Below, piece after piece: positions 53,113-62,161 of a stretch of 64,000 nucleotides of DNA. Source of the stretch: Streptomyces sp. MspMP-M5 (lineage in GTDB: Bacteria; Actinomycetota; Actinomycetes; Streptomycetales; Streptomycetaceae). Below the pieces are notes generated by a model that had not been told where the DNA came from, did no database searches, and saw only the letters and a program-made list of their open reading frames with translations. The translations under genes were made by a program, and so were the position numbers. The stretch covers positions 160,812 to 224,811 of the forward strand of contig NZ_KB891853.1 in NCBI RefSeq assembly GCF_000373585.1, in the 5' to 3' direction. Positions within the stretch are counted from its first letter, which is position 1, and the number at the start of each line of letters is the position of its first letter.

Positions 53113-55353
53113 CTATTTTTTCGACGAGTTTTCCGCGGCGCTCTCCACGCCCCCCGCGGCGCCCCCTGCGGGCTCCCCGTCAGGCTCCTCACCGGCGCAG
53201 ATCGCCAGTACGTCGGCACCGAAGCGGTCGAGCTTGCGGCGGCCGACGCCGGGGATGACGGCGAGGTCCTCGGCGGCCGTCGGAACCGCCTCGGCGATGG
53301 CCATCAGGGTCTTGTCGGTGAAGACGCAGTAGGCGGGCTGGCGGGTGCGGGCGGCCTGGTCGGCACGCCAGTCCCGGAGCCGCTCGTAGAGCGCCTCGTC
53401 GAGCTCCGAGGGGCAGTCCTCGCAGCGCATCAGCTTCATCTCGCCGGGGTCGGTCAGCGTACGGTGGCAGACCCGGCAGCGGGCCGGGCTGCGGTGCGTC
53501 CGGCGGGGCCGGCCGGGGGCCGCCGAGCCGCTGCCGCGCTCGACGCCGCCGGTCGCGCCCGTGCCGTGGCGGTGCCCGGCCGCGCGGGAGCCGGGCCGGA
53601 GGCCGCCGAGGAAGCGGCTGGCCCCGCGCGAGGGCCGGCCACCGGGCGAGCGGGCCAGCGACCAGGACAGCGCCAGATGGCGCCGGGCGCGGGTGATGCC
53701 GACGTAGAGCAGCCGGCGCTCCTCCTCGATCTGCTCGTCGGTGCGGGCGTGGTGGAGCGGCAGCATGCCCTCGGTGAGGCCGACCAGGAACACCGCGTCC
53801 CACTCCAGGCCCTTGGCGGCGTGCAGCGAGGCGAGGGTGACGCCCTCGACGGTCGGGGCGTGCTGGGCGGCGGCCCGCTCGTCGAGCTCGGCGACGAGGT
53901 CGGCGAGGGTGGCCGTCGGCCGGGCCCGGGCGAAGTCCTCGGCGAGCCGCACCAGGGCGGCCAGGGACTCCCAGCGGTCGCGCGCCGCGCCCGACCCGGC
54001 CGGCGGCTGATCGGTCCAGCCCATGTCGCTGAGCACCGCGCGGACCTCGGAAGGCAGGCCGGCCGCGCCGGCGAGCAGGGTGTCGTTGCCGCCGAAGCGG
54101 GCCGCGCCGCGCAGTTTGACGCCGGCCTCGCGGACCTCGGGCCGCTCGAAGAACCGCTCGGCGCCGCGCAGCTGGTAGGGCACGCCGGCGTCGGCGAGGG
54201 CCTGCTCGTAGACCTCGGACTGGGCGTTGATGCGGAAGAGGACCGCGATCTCGCCGGCCGGGACGCCGGCGGCGATCAGGTCGCGGATCCGGCGGGCGGT
54301 GCCCTCGGCCTCGGCGGGCTCGTCGGCGTACTCGGTGAACACCGGCTCGGCGCCGGGCTCGCGCTGCGAGACCAGCTCCAGGCGGTGCTCGGCGGCGCGG
54401 CCCCGGGCACCGGCGAGCAGGCCGTTGGCGAGGTGGACGACCTGGGGGGTGGAGCGGTAGTCGCGGACGAGCTTGACGACCGTGGCCTGCGGATGGCGGA
54501 TGCGGAAGTCGAGGAGGTGGTCGGGGGTGGCGCCGGTGAAGCTGTAGATCGTCTGGCTGGCGTCGCCGACCACGCACAGGCTGTCGCGGTCGCCCAGCCA
54601 CAGCTCCAGCAGCCGCTGCTGGAGCGGGCTGACGTCCTGGTACTCGTCGACGACGAAGTGCTGGTACTGGGCGCGGACCTGCTCGGCGATGTCGTGCCGG
54701 TCCTGGAGCACGCCGACCGTGAGCAGCAGCACGTCCTCGAAGTCGATGGTGCCGCGGTCCCGCTTGAGCTGTTCGTAGGTGGCGTATATCTGGCCGGTCT
54801 CGGCGGGGTCGCGGGGGGCCTCGCGGCCGGCCTTGACGAGCGCGGCCGGATAGTCGGCCGGCACCGTCTGGGTGACCTTGGACCACTCGATCTCGCCGGT
54901 GACGTCGCGCAGCTCGTTGCGGTCGAGGCGGAGGCGGCAGCGGGCGGCGGCCTCGGCGACCAGCGGGCCCTTGCGGTCCAGCAGCCGCGGCAGCTCGCCG
55001 CCGACCGCCCGGGGCCAGAAGAACTGCAGCTGGCGCAGGGCGGCGGAGTGGAAGGTGCGGGCCTGCACGCCGGCCGCGCCGAGCTGCCGGAGCCGGCCGC
55101 GCATCTCGCCGGCCGCGCGGGCGGTGAAGGTGACCGCGAGCACACTGCCGGGCTGGAGGATGCCGGCCCGGACGCCGTAGGCGATGCGGTGGGTGATGGC
55201 GCGGGTCTTGCCGGTGCCGGCGCCGGCCAGGACGCACACCGGTCCGTGCAGGGCCGTGGCGACCTCGCGCTGCTCGGGGTCGAGCCCGTCGAGCACCGCG
55301 TCGGCCGTCGCCGGGACCTGTGGGAAGAGGGTGGCGTCCGTTGCTGCTGTCAC
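53113..55353 (-). CDS. uvrD2: UvrD-like DNA helicase UvrD2
   Basis: This 746-residue superfamily 1 helicase unwinds DNA in repair. Motifs run from Walker A (AGAGTGKTRAITHRIA) through VVDEYQDVSP (Walker B), GDASQTIYSFTGA, VRDYRSTPQVV, LASLHAAKGLEWDAVF and LLYVGITRARRHLAL. A low-complexity linker is followed by two CxxC pairs (CRVCHRTL, CEDCPSEL) and an HRDC domain (AYCVFTDKTLMAIAEAVP), the UvrD2 architecture of actinobacteria. The GTG start at 55353 has only a weak GGCGGG before it. Upstream of the wblC leader on the same strand. Confidence 0.93.
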   Translation of the reverse strand: MTAATDATLFPQVPATADAVLDGLDPEQREVATALHGPVCVLAGAGTGKTRAITHRIAYGVRAGILQPGSVLAVTFTARAAGEMRGRLRQLGAAGVQARTFHSAALRQLQFFWPRAVGGELPRLLDRKGPLVAEAAARCRLRLDRNELRDVTGEIEWSKVTQTVPADYPAALVKAGREAPRDPAETGQIYATYEQLKRDRGTIDFEDVLLLTVGVLQDRHDIAEQVRAQYQHFVVDEYQDVSPLQQRLLELWLGDRDSLCVVGDASQTIYSFTGATPDHLLDFRIRHPQATVVKLVRDYRSTPQVVHLANGLLAGARGRAAEHRLELVSQREPGAEPVFTEYADEPAEAEGTARRIRDLIAAGVPAGEIAVLFRINAQSEVYEQALADAGVPYQLRGAERFFERPEVREAGVKLRGAARFGGNDTLLAGAAGLPSEVRAVLSDMGWTDQPPAGSGAARDRWESLAALVRLAEDFARARPTATLADLVAELDERAAAQHAPTVEGVTLASLHAAKGLEWDAVFLVGLTEGMLPLHHARTDEQIEEERRLLYVGITRARRHLALSWSLARSPGGRPSRGASRFLGGLRPGSRAAGHRHGTGATGGVERGSGSAAPGRPRRTHRSPARCRVCHRTLTDPGEMKLMRCEDCPSELDEALYERLRDWRADQAARTRQPAYCVFTDKTLMAIAEAVPTAAEDLAVIPGVGRRKLDRFGADVLAICAGEEPDGEPAGGAAGGVESAAENSSKK

Positions 55354-55494
55354 CCCGCCATGCTGCCAGGTTCGCCGGGGTTGCCGGGAAAGCCGTCCAC
55401 ACCGCCCGGGGACCGGTCGTACCGGTGTGCCCGGCTGGGGACGGCGGGGGCGGCCGCTGCCGGACGGGGACGGCGGTGCGGGGCGGCGGGCGCC

Positions 55495-55521
55495 GGGAAT
55501 GGTCCGGGCCGGGTGGGCGTT
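55495..55521 (+). promoter_or_regulatory. Sigma-R promoter of the mycoredoxin gene
   Basis: GGGAAT (55495-55500), 18 bp, then GTT (55519-55521) is a perfect match to the sigma-R consensus. It lies about 80 bp before ATG 55603. It places this redox gene under SigR, encoded 30 kb away in the same window. Confidence 0.88.
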
Positions 55522-55602
55522 GTGGTGGTTGGTGCCACGGTGTCGGAGCGACGCGCGTGGCACATGATCACGATCGAGACCGAGCTAAGGAGCCTGGGAC
55601 GC

Positions 55603-55848
55603 ATGGCGGGCACTGTGACGATGTACAGCACGACCTGGTGCGGTTACTGCCGTCGGCTGAAGAGCCAGATGGACCGCGAGGGCATCGCCTACACCGAGAT
55701 CAACATCGAGCAGGACCCGGAGTCCGCGGCGTTCGTGGAGAAGGCCAACGGCGGCAACCAGACGGTGCCGACCGTCCTCTTCGCCGACGGCACGACGCTG
55801 ACCAACCCGTCCCTGGCTCAGGTCAAGGAGAAGGTGGCCGCGGCCTGA
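55603..55848 (+). CDS. mrx1: Mycoredoxin (glutaredoxin-like, CGYC)
   Basis: This 81-residue protein reduces mycothiol mixed disulfides. The start MAGTVTMYSTTWCGYCRRLK contains the redox-active CGYC, and TVPTVLFADGTTLTNPS the cis-Pro and glutathione/mycothiol site. AAGGAG lies 10 bp before ATG 55603. Divergent from uvrD2, and preceded by a textbook sigma-R promoter. Confidence 0.93.
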   Translation: MAGTVTMYSTTWCGYCRRLKSQMDREGIAYTEINIEQDPESAAFVEKANGGNQTVPTVLFADGTTLTNPSLAQVKEKVAAA

Positions 55849-55874
55849 GGGCCCGGCGCACCGCGCAGAGCCGG

Positions 55875-55910
55875 GCCGTCGGCCGGTCCGTGAGGGAGCC
55901 GGCCGGCGGC
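55875..55910. terminator. Hairpin between mycoredoxin and nudC genes
   Basis: GCCGTCGGCCGG pairs with CCGGCCGGCGGC (one G-U) across a 12-nt loop, in the convergent gap. Confidence 0.6.
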
Positions 55911-55935
55911 CCTGTCCTGCCCGGGGCCACGGGGG

Positions 55936-56871
55936 TCACGGCCTGGGCAGCGGCTTGCCGTACCACCTCTCGATGAGGCGGGCGGCGATGGAGATGCCGT
56001 AGGGCGGGAGGACCTCTCCGGAGGCGAAGGCGGCGTCGAGGTCGTCCCGGGAGAACCACCGGGCCTCCTCGATCTCCTCGCCGTCCACCCGGATCTCGGC
56101 GGAGGTGGCGCGGGCCATGAAGCCCAGCATCAGGCTGGACGGGAAGGGCCAGGGCTGGCTGGCGACGTACTCGACGTCCCCGACGACGACCCCGGCCTCC
56201 TCGTAGACCTCGCGGGCGACCGACTGCTCGATGGACTCGCCCGGCTCGACGAAGCCGGCGAGGGTCGAGAAGCGCCCCTCGGGCCAGTGGACCTGGCGGC
56301 CGAGGAGGGCGCGGTCCTGGTCGTCGGTGACGAGCATGATCACGGCCGGGTCGGTGCGCGGGTAGTGCTCGGCGCCGCAGGCCGGGCAGCGGCGGATGTG
56401 GCCGGCCGCGGCGATGACCGTCCGCTCGCCGCAGCGGGAGCAGAAGCGGTGCATCCGCTGCCAGTTCTCCAGCGCCACGGCGTGGACGAGCAGGCCGGCG
56501 TCCCGGGGGGAGAGCAGCAGGCCGGCCTCGCGCAGGCCGGCGGCGCGGGCGGACTGGTCCATGCGGCCGGGCAGTGAGTCCTTCTGGAGGGCGAAGTAGC
56601 TGACGCCGTCCTCGTCGGTGCCGAGGTAGTAGCGGTGGGCCTCGGTCAGCGGCGCCTCGAAGGACGGCGTCATGATCAGCTCGGTGCGGCCGTCGGGGGT
56701 GTCGTCGATCAGCGCCTGCCCCCCGGACACGACGAAGACCCGCGTCGTCGGGTGGCTCCAGGCCGCCGCCAGCCATGCCTCGTCGAGGCGGTGATGGGCG
56801 GAGCGGTCGATTCCGCTCGGCGCGCTGAAGGTGATCGGCCGGTCGGCCGTGTGGTCGGTCCAGGTGGTCAC
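55936..56871 (-). CDS. nudC: NAD(+)/NADH pyrophosphatase
   Basis: This 311-residue Nudix enzyme cuts NADH to NMNH and AMP and may decap NAD-RNA. An N-terminal domain (RPITFSAPSGIDR to HRYYLG) is followed by a four-Cys zinc ribbon (CSRCG, CPACG), YPRTDPAVIM and the Nudix box GFVEPGESIEQSVAREVYEEAGV, then SQPWPFPSSLMLGFMA, the NudC signature. The GTG start at 56871 (VTTWTDHTADRP) matches homologues I recall; an ATG at 56913 would add 14 residues. Confidence 0.93.
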   Translation of the reverse strand: MTTWTDHTADRPITFSAPSGIDRSAHHRLDEAWLAAAWSHPTTRVFVVSGGQALIDDTPDGRTELIMTPSFEAPLTEAHRYYLGTDEDGVSYFALQKDSLPGRMDQSARAAGLREAGLLLSPRDAGLLVHAVALENWQRMHRFCSRCGERTVIAAAGHIRRCPACGAEHYPRTDPAVIMLVTDDQDRALLGRQVHWPEGRFSTLAGFVEPGESIEQSVAREVYEEAGVVVGDVEYVASQPWPFPSSLMLGFMARATSAEIRVDGEEIEEARWFSRDDLDAAFASGEVLPPYGISIAARLIERWYGKPLPRP

Positions 56872-56953
56872 TGCTGTTTCCAACTCCCCCTGTGGCGTGG
56901 GTGATTGCTGCATTGCGGCCTGCGAGCGCGGAGCGGTACGGCGGTGCGCGCGG

Positions 56954-58354
56954 TCAGGACGGGCGCCAGGTGTCCGCCAGGTCGCCCCAGAGGTGCGCGG
57001 CGGTCTCGACGCCCTTCATCAGCAGGTCGAGTTCGACCTTCTCGTTCGGCGCGTGCCAGCCGTCGGAGGGCACCGAGATGCCCAGGAAGAGGACCGGGAC
57101 GCCGAGGACGTCCTGGAGGTCGGCGGCCGGGCCCGAACCGCCCTCGCGGGTGAAGCGGATCTCTGTGCCGAAGGCCCGGCCCATGGCGCGGACGACGGAC
57201 TGGAGCGCCGGGTGGTCGAGCGGGGTCAGGCAGGGGCGGGTGGCGCCCCAGAAGGTGATCTCGTGGCGGATGCCGGCCGGGAGCCGGTCCGCGACCCAGG
57301 CGCGGACGGCCTGCTGGACGGCCTCGGCGTCCTGGCCGGCGACCAGGCGGAAGGAGAGCTTCAGCTGGGCGGAGGCCGGGACGATGGTCTTGCCGCCGGG
57401 GCCCTGATAGCCGCCGCCGATGCCGTTGACCTCGGCGGTGGGGCGGGCCCAGATGCGCTCCAGGGTCGTGGCGCCGGCCTCGCCGAGGGTGGCGTGCGAG
57501 TGGGCGGTGCGCAGCCAGCGCTCCTCGTCGAAGGGCAGCTCGGCGAGGAGTTCGCGCTCGCGCTCGGTGAGTTCGATCACGCCGTCGTAGAAGCCGGGGA
57601 CGGCGACCCGGCGGTCGTCGTCGTGGAGCGCGGCGGCGAGGCGGGCCGCCTCGGTGGCCGGGTTGGGCACCGCGCCGCCGAACGAGCCGGAGTGGATGTC
57701 CTGGTCGGGGCCGTACAGGTCGATCTGGCAGTCCGTCAGGCCGCGCATGCCGGTGCAGACGGTGGGGGTGTCCTCGGACCACATCCCGGTGTCGGAGACG
57801 ATCACCGCGTCGCAGGCCAGGCGGTCGGCGTGGCGCGCGACCAGGGCCGGGAAGTTCGGTGAGCCGGACTCCTCCTCGCCCTCGATGAGCAGCTTGAGGT
57901 TGACGGCCGGGGCGGTGCGGCCGGTCGCCGCCAGGTGGGCGCGGACGCCCAGGGTGTGGAAGAAGACCTGGCCCTTGTCGTCGGCGGCGCCGCGGGCGTA
58001 GAGGCGGCCGTCGACGGTCACCGGCTCGAACGGGTCGGTGTGCCAGCCGTCCTCGCGGGCGGCGGGCTGGACGTCGTGGTGGCCGTAGACGAGCACCGTC
58101 GGGGCGGTCGGGTCGCCGGCGGGCCACTCGGCGAAGACCGCGGGCAGTCCCCCGGTCTCCCACACCTCGGTCACCGGGAAGCCGGTCTCCGCGAGCTTGC
58201 CGGCGAGCCACTCGGCGCTGCGGCGCACCTCGCCGGCGCGGCCGGGGTCGGCGGAGACGGAGGGGATGCGCAGCCACTCCGCGAGGTCGGCGAGGAAGGC
58301 GTCGCGGTGGGTGGTGATGTACGCGCGGACGGCGTTGTCCGAGGTGGGGCTCAT
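56954..58354 (-). CDS. M20 family dipeptidase/metallopeptidase
   Basis: This 466-residue cytoplasmic enzyme has the M20 zinc residues: VLVYGHHDVQPA (His, Asp), GAADDKGQ (Asp), EGEEESGSP (two Glu), VSDTGMW and a C-terminal HAPNEKV (His). It cleaves dipeptides or small amide conjugates. ATG 58354 begins MSPTSDNAVRAYITTHRDAF. It lies 11 bp from the end of adnB and 82 bp before nudC, all on the minus strand. Confidence 0.93.
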   Translation of the reverse strand: MSPTSDNAVRAYITTHRDAFLADLAEWLRIPSVSADPGRAGEVRRSAEWLAGKLAETGFPVTEVWETGGLPAVFAEWPAGDPTAPTVLVYGHHDVQPAAREDGWHTDPFEPVTVDGRLYARGAADDKGQVFFHTLGVRAHLAATGRTAPAVNLKLLIEGEEESGSPNFPALVARHADRLACDAVIVSDTGMWSEDTPTVCTGMRGLTDCQIDLYGPDQDIHSGSFGGAVPNPATEAARLAAALHDDDRRVAVPGFYDGVIELTERERELLAELPFDEERWLRTAHSHATLGEAGATTLERIWARPTAEVNGIGGGYQGPGGKTIVPASAQLKLSFRLVAGQDAEAVQQAVRAWVADRLPAGIRHEITFWGATRPCLTPLDHPALQSVVRAMGRAFGTEIRFTREGGSGPAADLQDVLGVPVLFLGISVPSDGWHAPNEKVELDLLMKGVETAAHLWGDLADTWRPS

Positions 58355-58364
58355 ACGACCGAGC

Positions 58365-61300
58365 CTATCGGCCTTCCGGGGGATACCGGCCGGGGGTCTC
58401 GCCCAGCAGGATCCGTTCGAGGCCGTCGCGGCCCGGCAGGCGGGCGGGTCTGACCACCTCGCCGGTGCGGACGAAGAGGAACGCGGCGCCGACCTCGGAC
58501 GGGGCCAGGCCGTGCTGCTCGGCCCAGGCCAGGCGGTAGACGGCCAGCTGGAGCGGGTCCGCGCCGCCGGCGCCCGAGGGGAGGTGGCGGCCGGTCTTCC
58601 AGTCGACGATCTCGAAGCGGTCGCCGTCCGGGCCGGGCTCGCGGTAGACCGCGTCGATCCGGCCGCGGATCACCCGCCCGGCGAGCGTCATCCGGAACGG
58701 GACCTCCACCCGGAACGGGGTACGGCGCGCGTACGGGGTCCGGGCGAACGCCTCCTTCAGGGCCGCCAGGTCCTGCTCGTCGGTGATCTCCGCGTCCTCG
58801 CCGGGCTCGGCGCCGGGGAGCTCATCAGGGCCGAGCAGCGGCAGCGGGAGCGTCTCGAAGCGGGACTGGACCCAGGCGTGGAAGCGGGTGCCGCGGCGGG
58901 CCGCGGGCTGCGGCGGGCGCGGCATCGGGCGGGCCAGCTCGCGGGCGAAGCCGTCCGGGTCGGCGGCGACGTGGAGCAGCTGGGTGGCGGTGAGCGAGGC
59001 GGGCAGCGGGACGTCGCGGACCCGGGCGCGGGAGCTGCGCAGCTCGGCGGCGAGCGCCTCCAGATCGCGGTCCCAGGACGCGGCCGTGCGGCGCTCCTCG
59101 GGGAGCAGCGCCAAGGGCCCCTGCTCCGGCAGGGCGGCGGGGGCGGGGACAAGGCCGGGACCGAGGCCGGGGCCGGCGGCGAGAGCGGCCGGATCGGGCT
59201 CGGCGGAGCGCTGGGCGATGAGGCGGGGGGCCGGGGCTGAGGCGGCGGAGGCGGCGGGGACGTCGTCGTGGGGCGCCTCGTCCTGGGGCGCCTCGTCCTG
59301 GGGCGTCCCGTCCTGCGGAGGCTCGCCGTACGGGGGCTTGTCATACGGAGGCTCGCCGTATGCGGGCTCGGCATACGGGGCGTCCGCATACGGGGGCTCG
59401 TCGTGGAACGGGTCGTCGAACGGGTCGTCGTACGGCGCGTCTTCGTAGGCGGCGGACCAGTCCTCGTCGTCCGGGGGCGGCGGCCACTCCGGGTCGTATG
59501 CGGGGGCCGGAGCCGAGGCGGCGGGAGCGTGGGCGGCGAGGTGGGCGCGGACGGTGGCGGCGGCCCGGCGGCGGCGGGCCATGGCGGCCGGGTCCAGCGG
59601 CAGCGGCCAGGGCTGCTCGGCGGCGGACTCGGCCAGGGCCGGATTCTCGGCGCCCTCCTCGGGCGGGTCGGCCCACACCTCGATCTCGCCGTGGCCGGCC
59701 TCGCAGTGCTCGCGCAGCGCCGTCAGGAAGGCGGACGGGCCGCGGGGGCGCTTCTGGGTGGGGCCCCACCAGTGGCCGGAGCCGAGGAGGAGGGAGCGGG
59801 GACGGGTGAAGGTGACATAGCCGAGGCGGAGTTCCTCGGTCTCCTGGTGCTGCTTCATCGCCTCCTTGAAGTCCTTGACGCCGCGGGCGGTCCACTCCGC
59901 CACCTCGGGCAGGGTGGCGGCGTCGCCGCGCAGGGCGTGCGGCAGGACCTTGGCGCGGCCGATCCAGGACTCGCGGGCCTGCTCGCTGGGGAACTGCCGG
60001 CTCACCAGGCCGGGCACCGCGACGACGTCCCACTCCAGCCCCTTGGACTTGTGGGCGGTGAGCACCTTGACGGTGTTCTCGCCGCCCGGGAGCGAGCTGT
60101 CCAGGCCCTTCTCGAACTGGACGGCGGTGCGCAGGAAGCCGAGGAAGGCGAGCAGGGTCGCCTCGCCGTCGAGGGCGGCGCCGCCCTCCTTGGCGGCGAA
60201 CCCGGCGGCGAGGTCGAGGAAGGCGCCCAGCGTCTCCCGGCGGCGGGCGGCCAGGGCGTGCGGCGAGGCGGACAGCTCGACCTCCAGGCCGGTGACGGCG
60301 AGGATCCGGTGGAGCACGTCCATCAGCGGGTCGGCGAGCGAGCGGCGCAGGTCGCGGAGTTCGGTGGCCAGGCGGGCGAAGCGGACCCGGGCCTCCGGGG
60401 AGAACGGCAGGCCGTCGTCGGTGCCGCCGGACTCCAGGAAGGTGTCGAGCGCGTCGGCGAGCGAGACCGTCTCGGCCGGGTCGACGCCCTCGACGGCCTC
60501 GGCGAGCCGCCGCTCGGGGTCGTCCCCGGCGGAACCGCCGCGGGAGGTGCGGGCCAGCGCGCGGGCCCGGCGGCCCAGCAGGGCCAGGTCGCGGGGGCCG
60601 ATCCGCCAGCGGGGGCCGATCAGCAGGCGGACCAGGGAGGCGTTGGCCGTCGGGTCCTGGAGGACCTCGCAGACCGCGACCAGGTCGGCGATCTCGGGGA
60701 GGTGGAGCAGCCCGGAGAGGCCGACGACCTCCACCGGGACGTCCCGGGCGACCAACTCGCCCTGGATACGGGCGAAGTCGGCGGCGGTGCGGCACAGGAC
60801 CGCGATCCCGCCGGGCGGGGTGCCGGTGCGGACGAGGTGGGCGACGGAGTCGGCGAGCCAGCTGAGCTCTTCGGCCTGGGTGGGCAGCAGGGCGCAGCGG
60901 ACCATGCCGTCCCGCTCGGCGCCGGGGGCCGGGCGCAGTGCCTCGACGCCGGCGTGCATGGCGCGCAGCGGGGCGGCGAGGCGGTTGGCGAGGTCCAGTA
61001 GGCGGCCGCCGCTGCGGCGGTTCTCGCTGAGGGCGAAGCGGCGGGCGGGGGTGCCGTCGGCGAACGGGAAGTGGGCGGGGAAGTCGTCGAGGTTGGCGAC
61101 GGAGGCGCCGCGCCAGCCGTAGATGGCCTGGCAGGGGTCGCCGACGGCGGTGACCGCGTGCCCGGTGGGGGTCCCGGTGCCGGCGGCGCCGAAGAGGCCG
61201 GAGAGCAGCAGCCGCTGGGCGACGGAGGTGTCCTGGTACTCGTCGAGGAGGACGACCCGGAACTCGTCGCGGAGCAGGGCGCCGACCTCGGGGCGGGTGG

Positions 61301-62078
61301 TGGCCAGGGTGGCCGCGAGGGCGATCTGGTCGCCGAAGTCCAGCAGGTCGCGGTGGCGCTTCTCGCGGCGGTAGGCGCCGACCAGGTCGAGCAGCTCCAG
61401 CCGGCCGCGGGCGGCCTCGGGGACCTTGCGGAGGTCGGCGTTGCTGAGCTTGGCGCCCTCCAGGGAGGCGAGCAGGGCGGTGTCGTGGGCGTGCAGGGCG
61501 GCCGGCTCGGCGAGGTGCTCGGCCAGCTCGCCGTCGAGCGCGAGGAGGTCCTCCACCAGGGTGGGCAGCGAGGTGGTCAGCGACGGGTAGGGGCCGGGGG
61601 CGGCGCGCAGGGTGCGGGCGGCGAGCTGGAAGCGGGTGGCGTCGGCGAGCAGCCGGGCGCTGGGCTCCAGGCCGATGCGCAGGCCGTGGTCCTTGAGGAG
61701 CTGGCCGGCGAAGGCGTGGTACGTGGAGATCCGCGGCTCGCCGAGGGGCGGCTCGGCGGCTGCGGCCCCCGCGGCCCCCTCGGGGAGCGGATCGGGGTCG
61801 GTGACGCCGGCCGCCAGCAGGGCGGCGCGGACGCGCTCGGCCAGCTCGCCGGCCGCCTTGTTGGTGAACGTCAGCCCGAGGACCTGCTCCGGGGCGACCT
61901 GGCCGGTGCCGACCAGCCACACCACCCGCGCGGCCATCACGGTGGTCTTGCCGGAACCGGCTCCGGCCACGATGACCTGCGGGGCGGGCGGGGCCGTGAT
62001 GCACGCCGTCTGCTCCGGGGTGAACGGGATGCCGAGGAGCTCCTTGAGCTGCTCGGGGTCGGTGATACGAGCTGACAC
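58365..62078 (-). CDS. adnB: AdnB-type helicase-nuclease subunit
   Basis: This 1237-residue protein pairs with AdnA in the actinobacterial double-strand-break resection machine. The UvrD-type motor begins at VIVAGAGSGKTTVMAARVV, with LLDEYQDTSVAQRLLL, GDPCQAIYGWRGA and LTAHKSKGLEWDVV. The RecB-like nuclease near the C-terminus shows GTRFHAWVQSRF, GRIDAVYRE and EIVDWKTGRH. Between motor and nuclease (about residues 840-1000) lies a disordered, Asp/Pro/Tyr-rich insert with repeated PPYGEPPY-like units. GTG 62078 (VSARITDPEQ) is the probable start; the frame upstream is a shadow of adnA. Confidence 0.92.
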   Translation of the reverse strand: MSARITDPEQLKELLGIPFTPEQTACITAPPAPQVIVAGAGSGKTTVMAARVVWLVGTGQVAPEQVLGLTFTNKAAGELAERVRAALLAAGVTDPDPLPEGAAGAAAAEPPLGEPRISTYHAFAGQLLKDHGLRIGLEPSARLLADATRFQLAARTLRAAPGPYPSLTTSLPTLVEDLLALDGELAEHLAEPAALHAHDTALLASLEGAKLSNADLRKVPEAARGRLELLDLVGAYRREKRHRDLLDFGDQIALAATLATTRPEVGALLRDEFRVVLLDEYQDTSVAQRLLLSGLFGAAGTGTPTGHAVTAVGDPCQAIYGWRGASVANLDDFPAHFPFADGTPARRFALSENRRSGGRLLDLANRLAAPLRAMHAGVEALRPAPGAERDGMVRCALLPTQAEELSWLADSVAHLVRTGTPPGGIAVLCRTAADFARIQGELVARDVPVEVVGLSGLLHLPEIADLVAVCEVLQDPTANASLVRLLIGPRWRIGPRDLALLGRRARALARTSRGGSAGDDPERRLAEAVEGVDPAETVSLADALDTFLESGGTDDGLPFSPEARVRFARLATELRDLRRSLADPLMDVLHRILAVTGLEVELSASPHALAARRRETLGAFLDLAAGFAAKEGGAALDGEATLLAFLGFLRTAVQFEKGLDSSLPGGENTVKVLTAHKSKGLEWDVVAVPGLVSRQFPSEQARESWIGRAKVLPHALRGDAATLPEVAEWTARGVKDFKEAMKQHQETEELRLGYVTFTRPRSLLLGSGHWWGPTQKRPRGPSAFLTALREHCEAGHGEIEVWADPPEEGAENPALAESAAEQPWPLPLDPAAMARRRRAAATVRAHLAAHAPAASAPAPAYDPEWPPPPDDEDWSAAYEDAPYDDPFDDPFHDEPPYADAPYAEPAYGEPPYDKPPYGEPPQDGTPQDEAPQDEAPHDDVPAASAASAPAPRLIAQRSAEPDPAALAAGPGLGPGLVPAPAALPEQGPLALLPEERRTAASWDRDLEALAAELRSSRARVRDVPLPASLTATQLLHVAADPDGFARELARPMPRPPQPAARRGTRFHAWVQSRFETLPLPLLGPDELPGAEPGEDAEITDEQDLAALKEAFARTPYARRTPFRVEVPFRMTLAGRVIRGRIDAVYREPGPDGDRFEIVDWKTGRHLPSGAGGADPLQLAVYRLAWAEQHGLAPSEVGAAFLFVRTGEVVRPARLPGRDGLERILLGETPGRYPPEGR

Positions 62079-62161
62079 AACCGCCACCGTAACGGCCGCC
62101 ACCGACAACGCCCGCGCGAGCGGTGTCCGCGCAGGTCGGCGCGGGCACGGGCGGACGGCGG

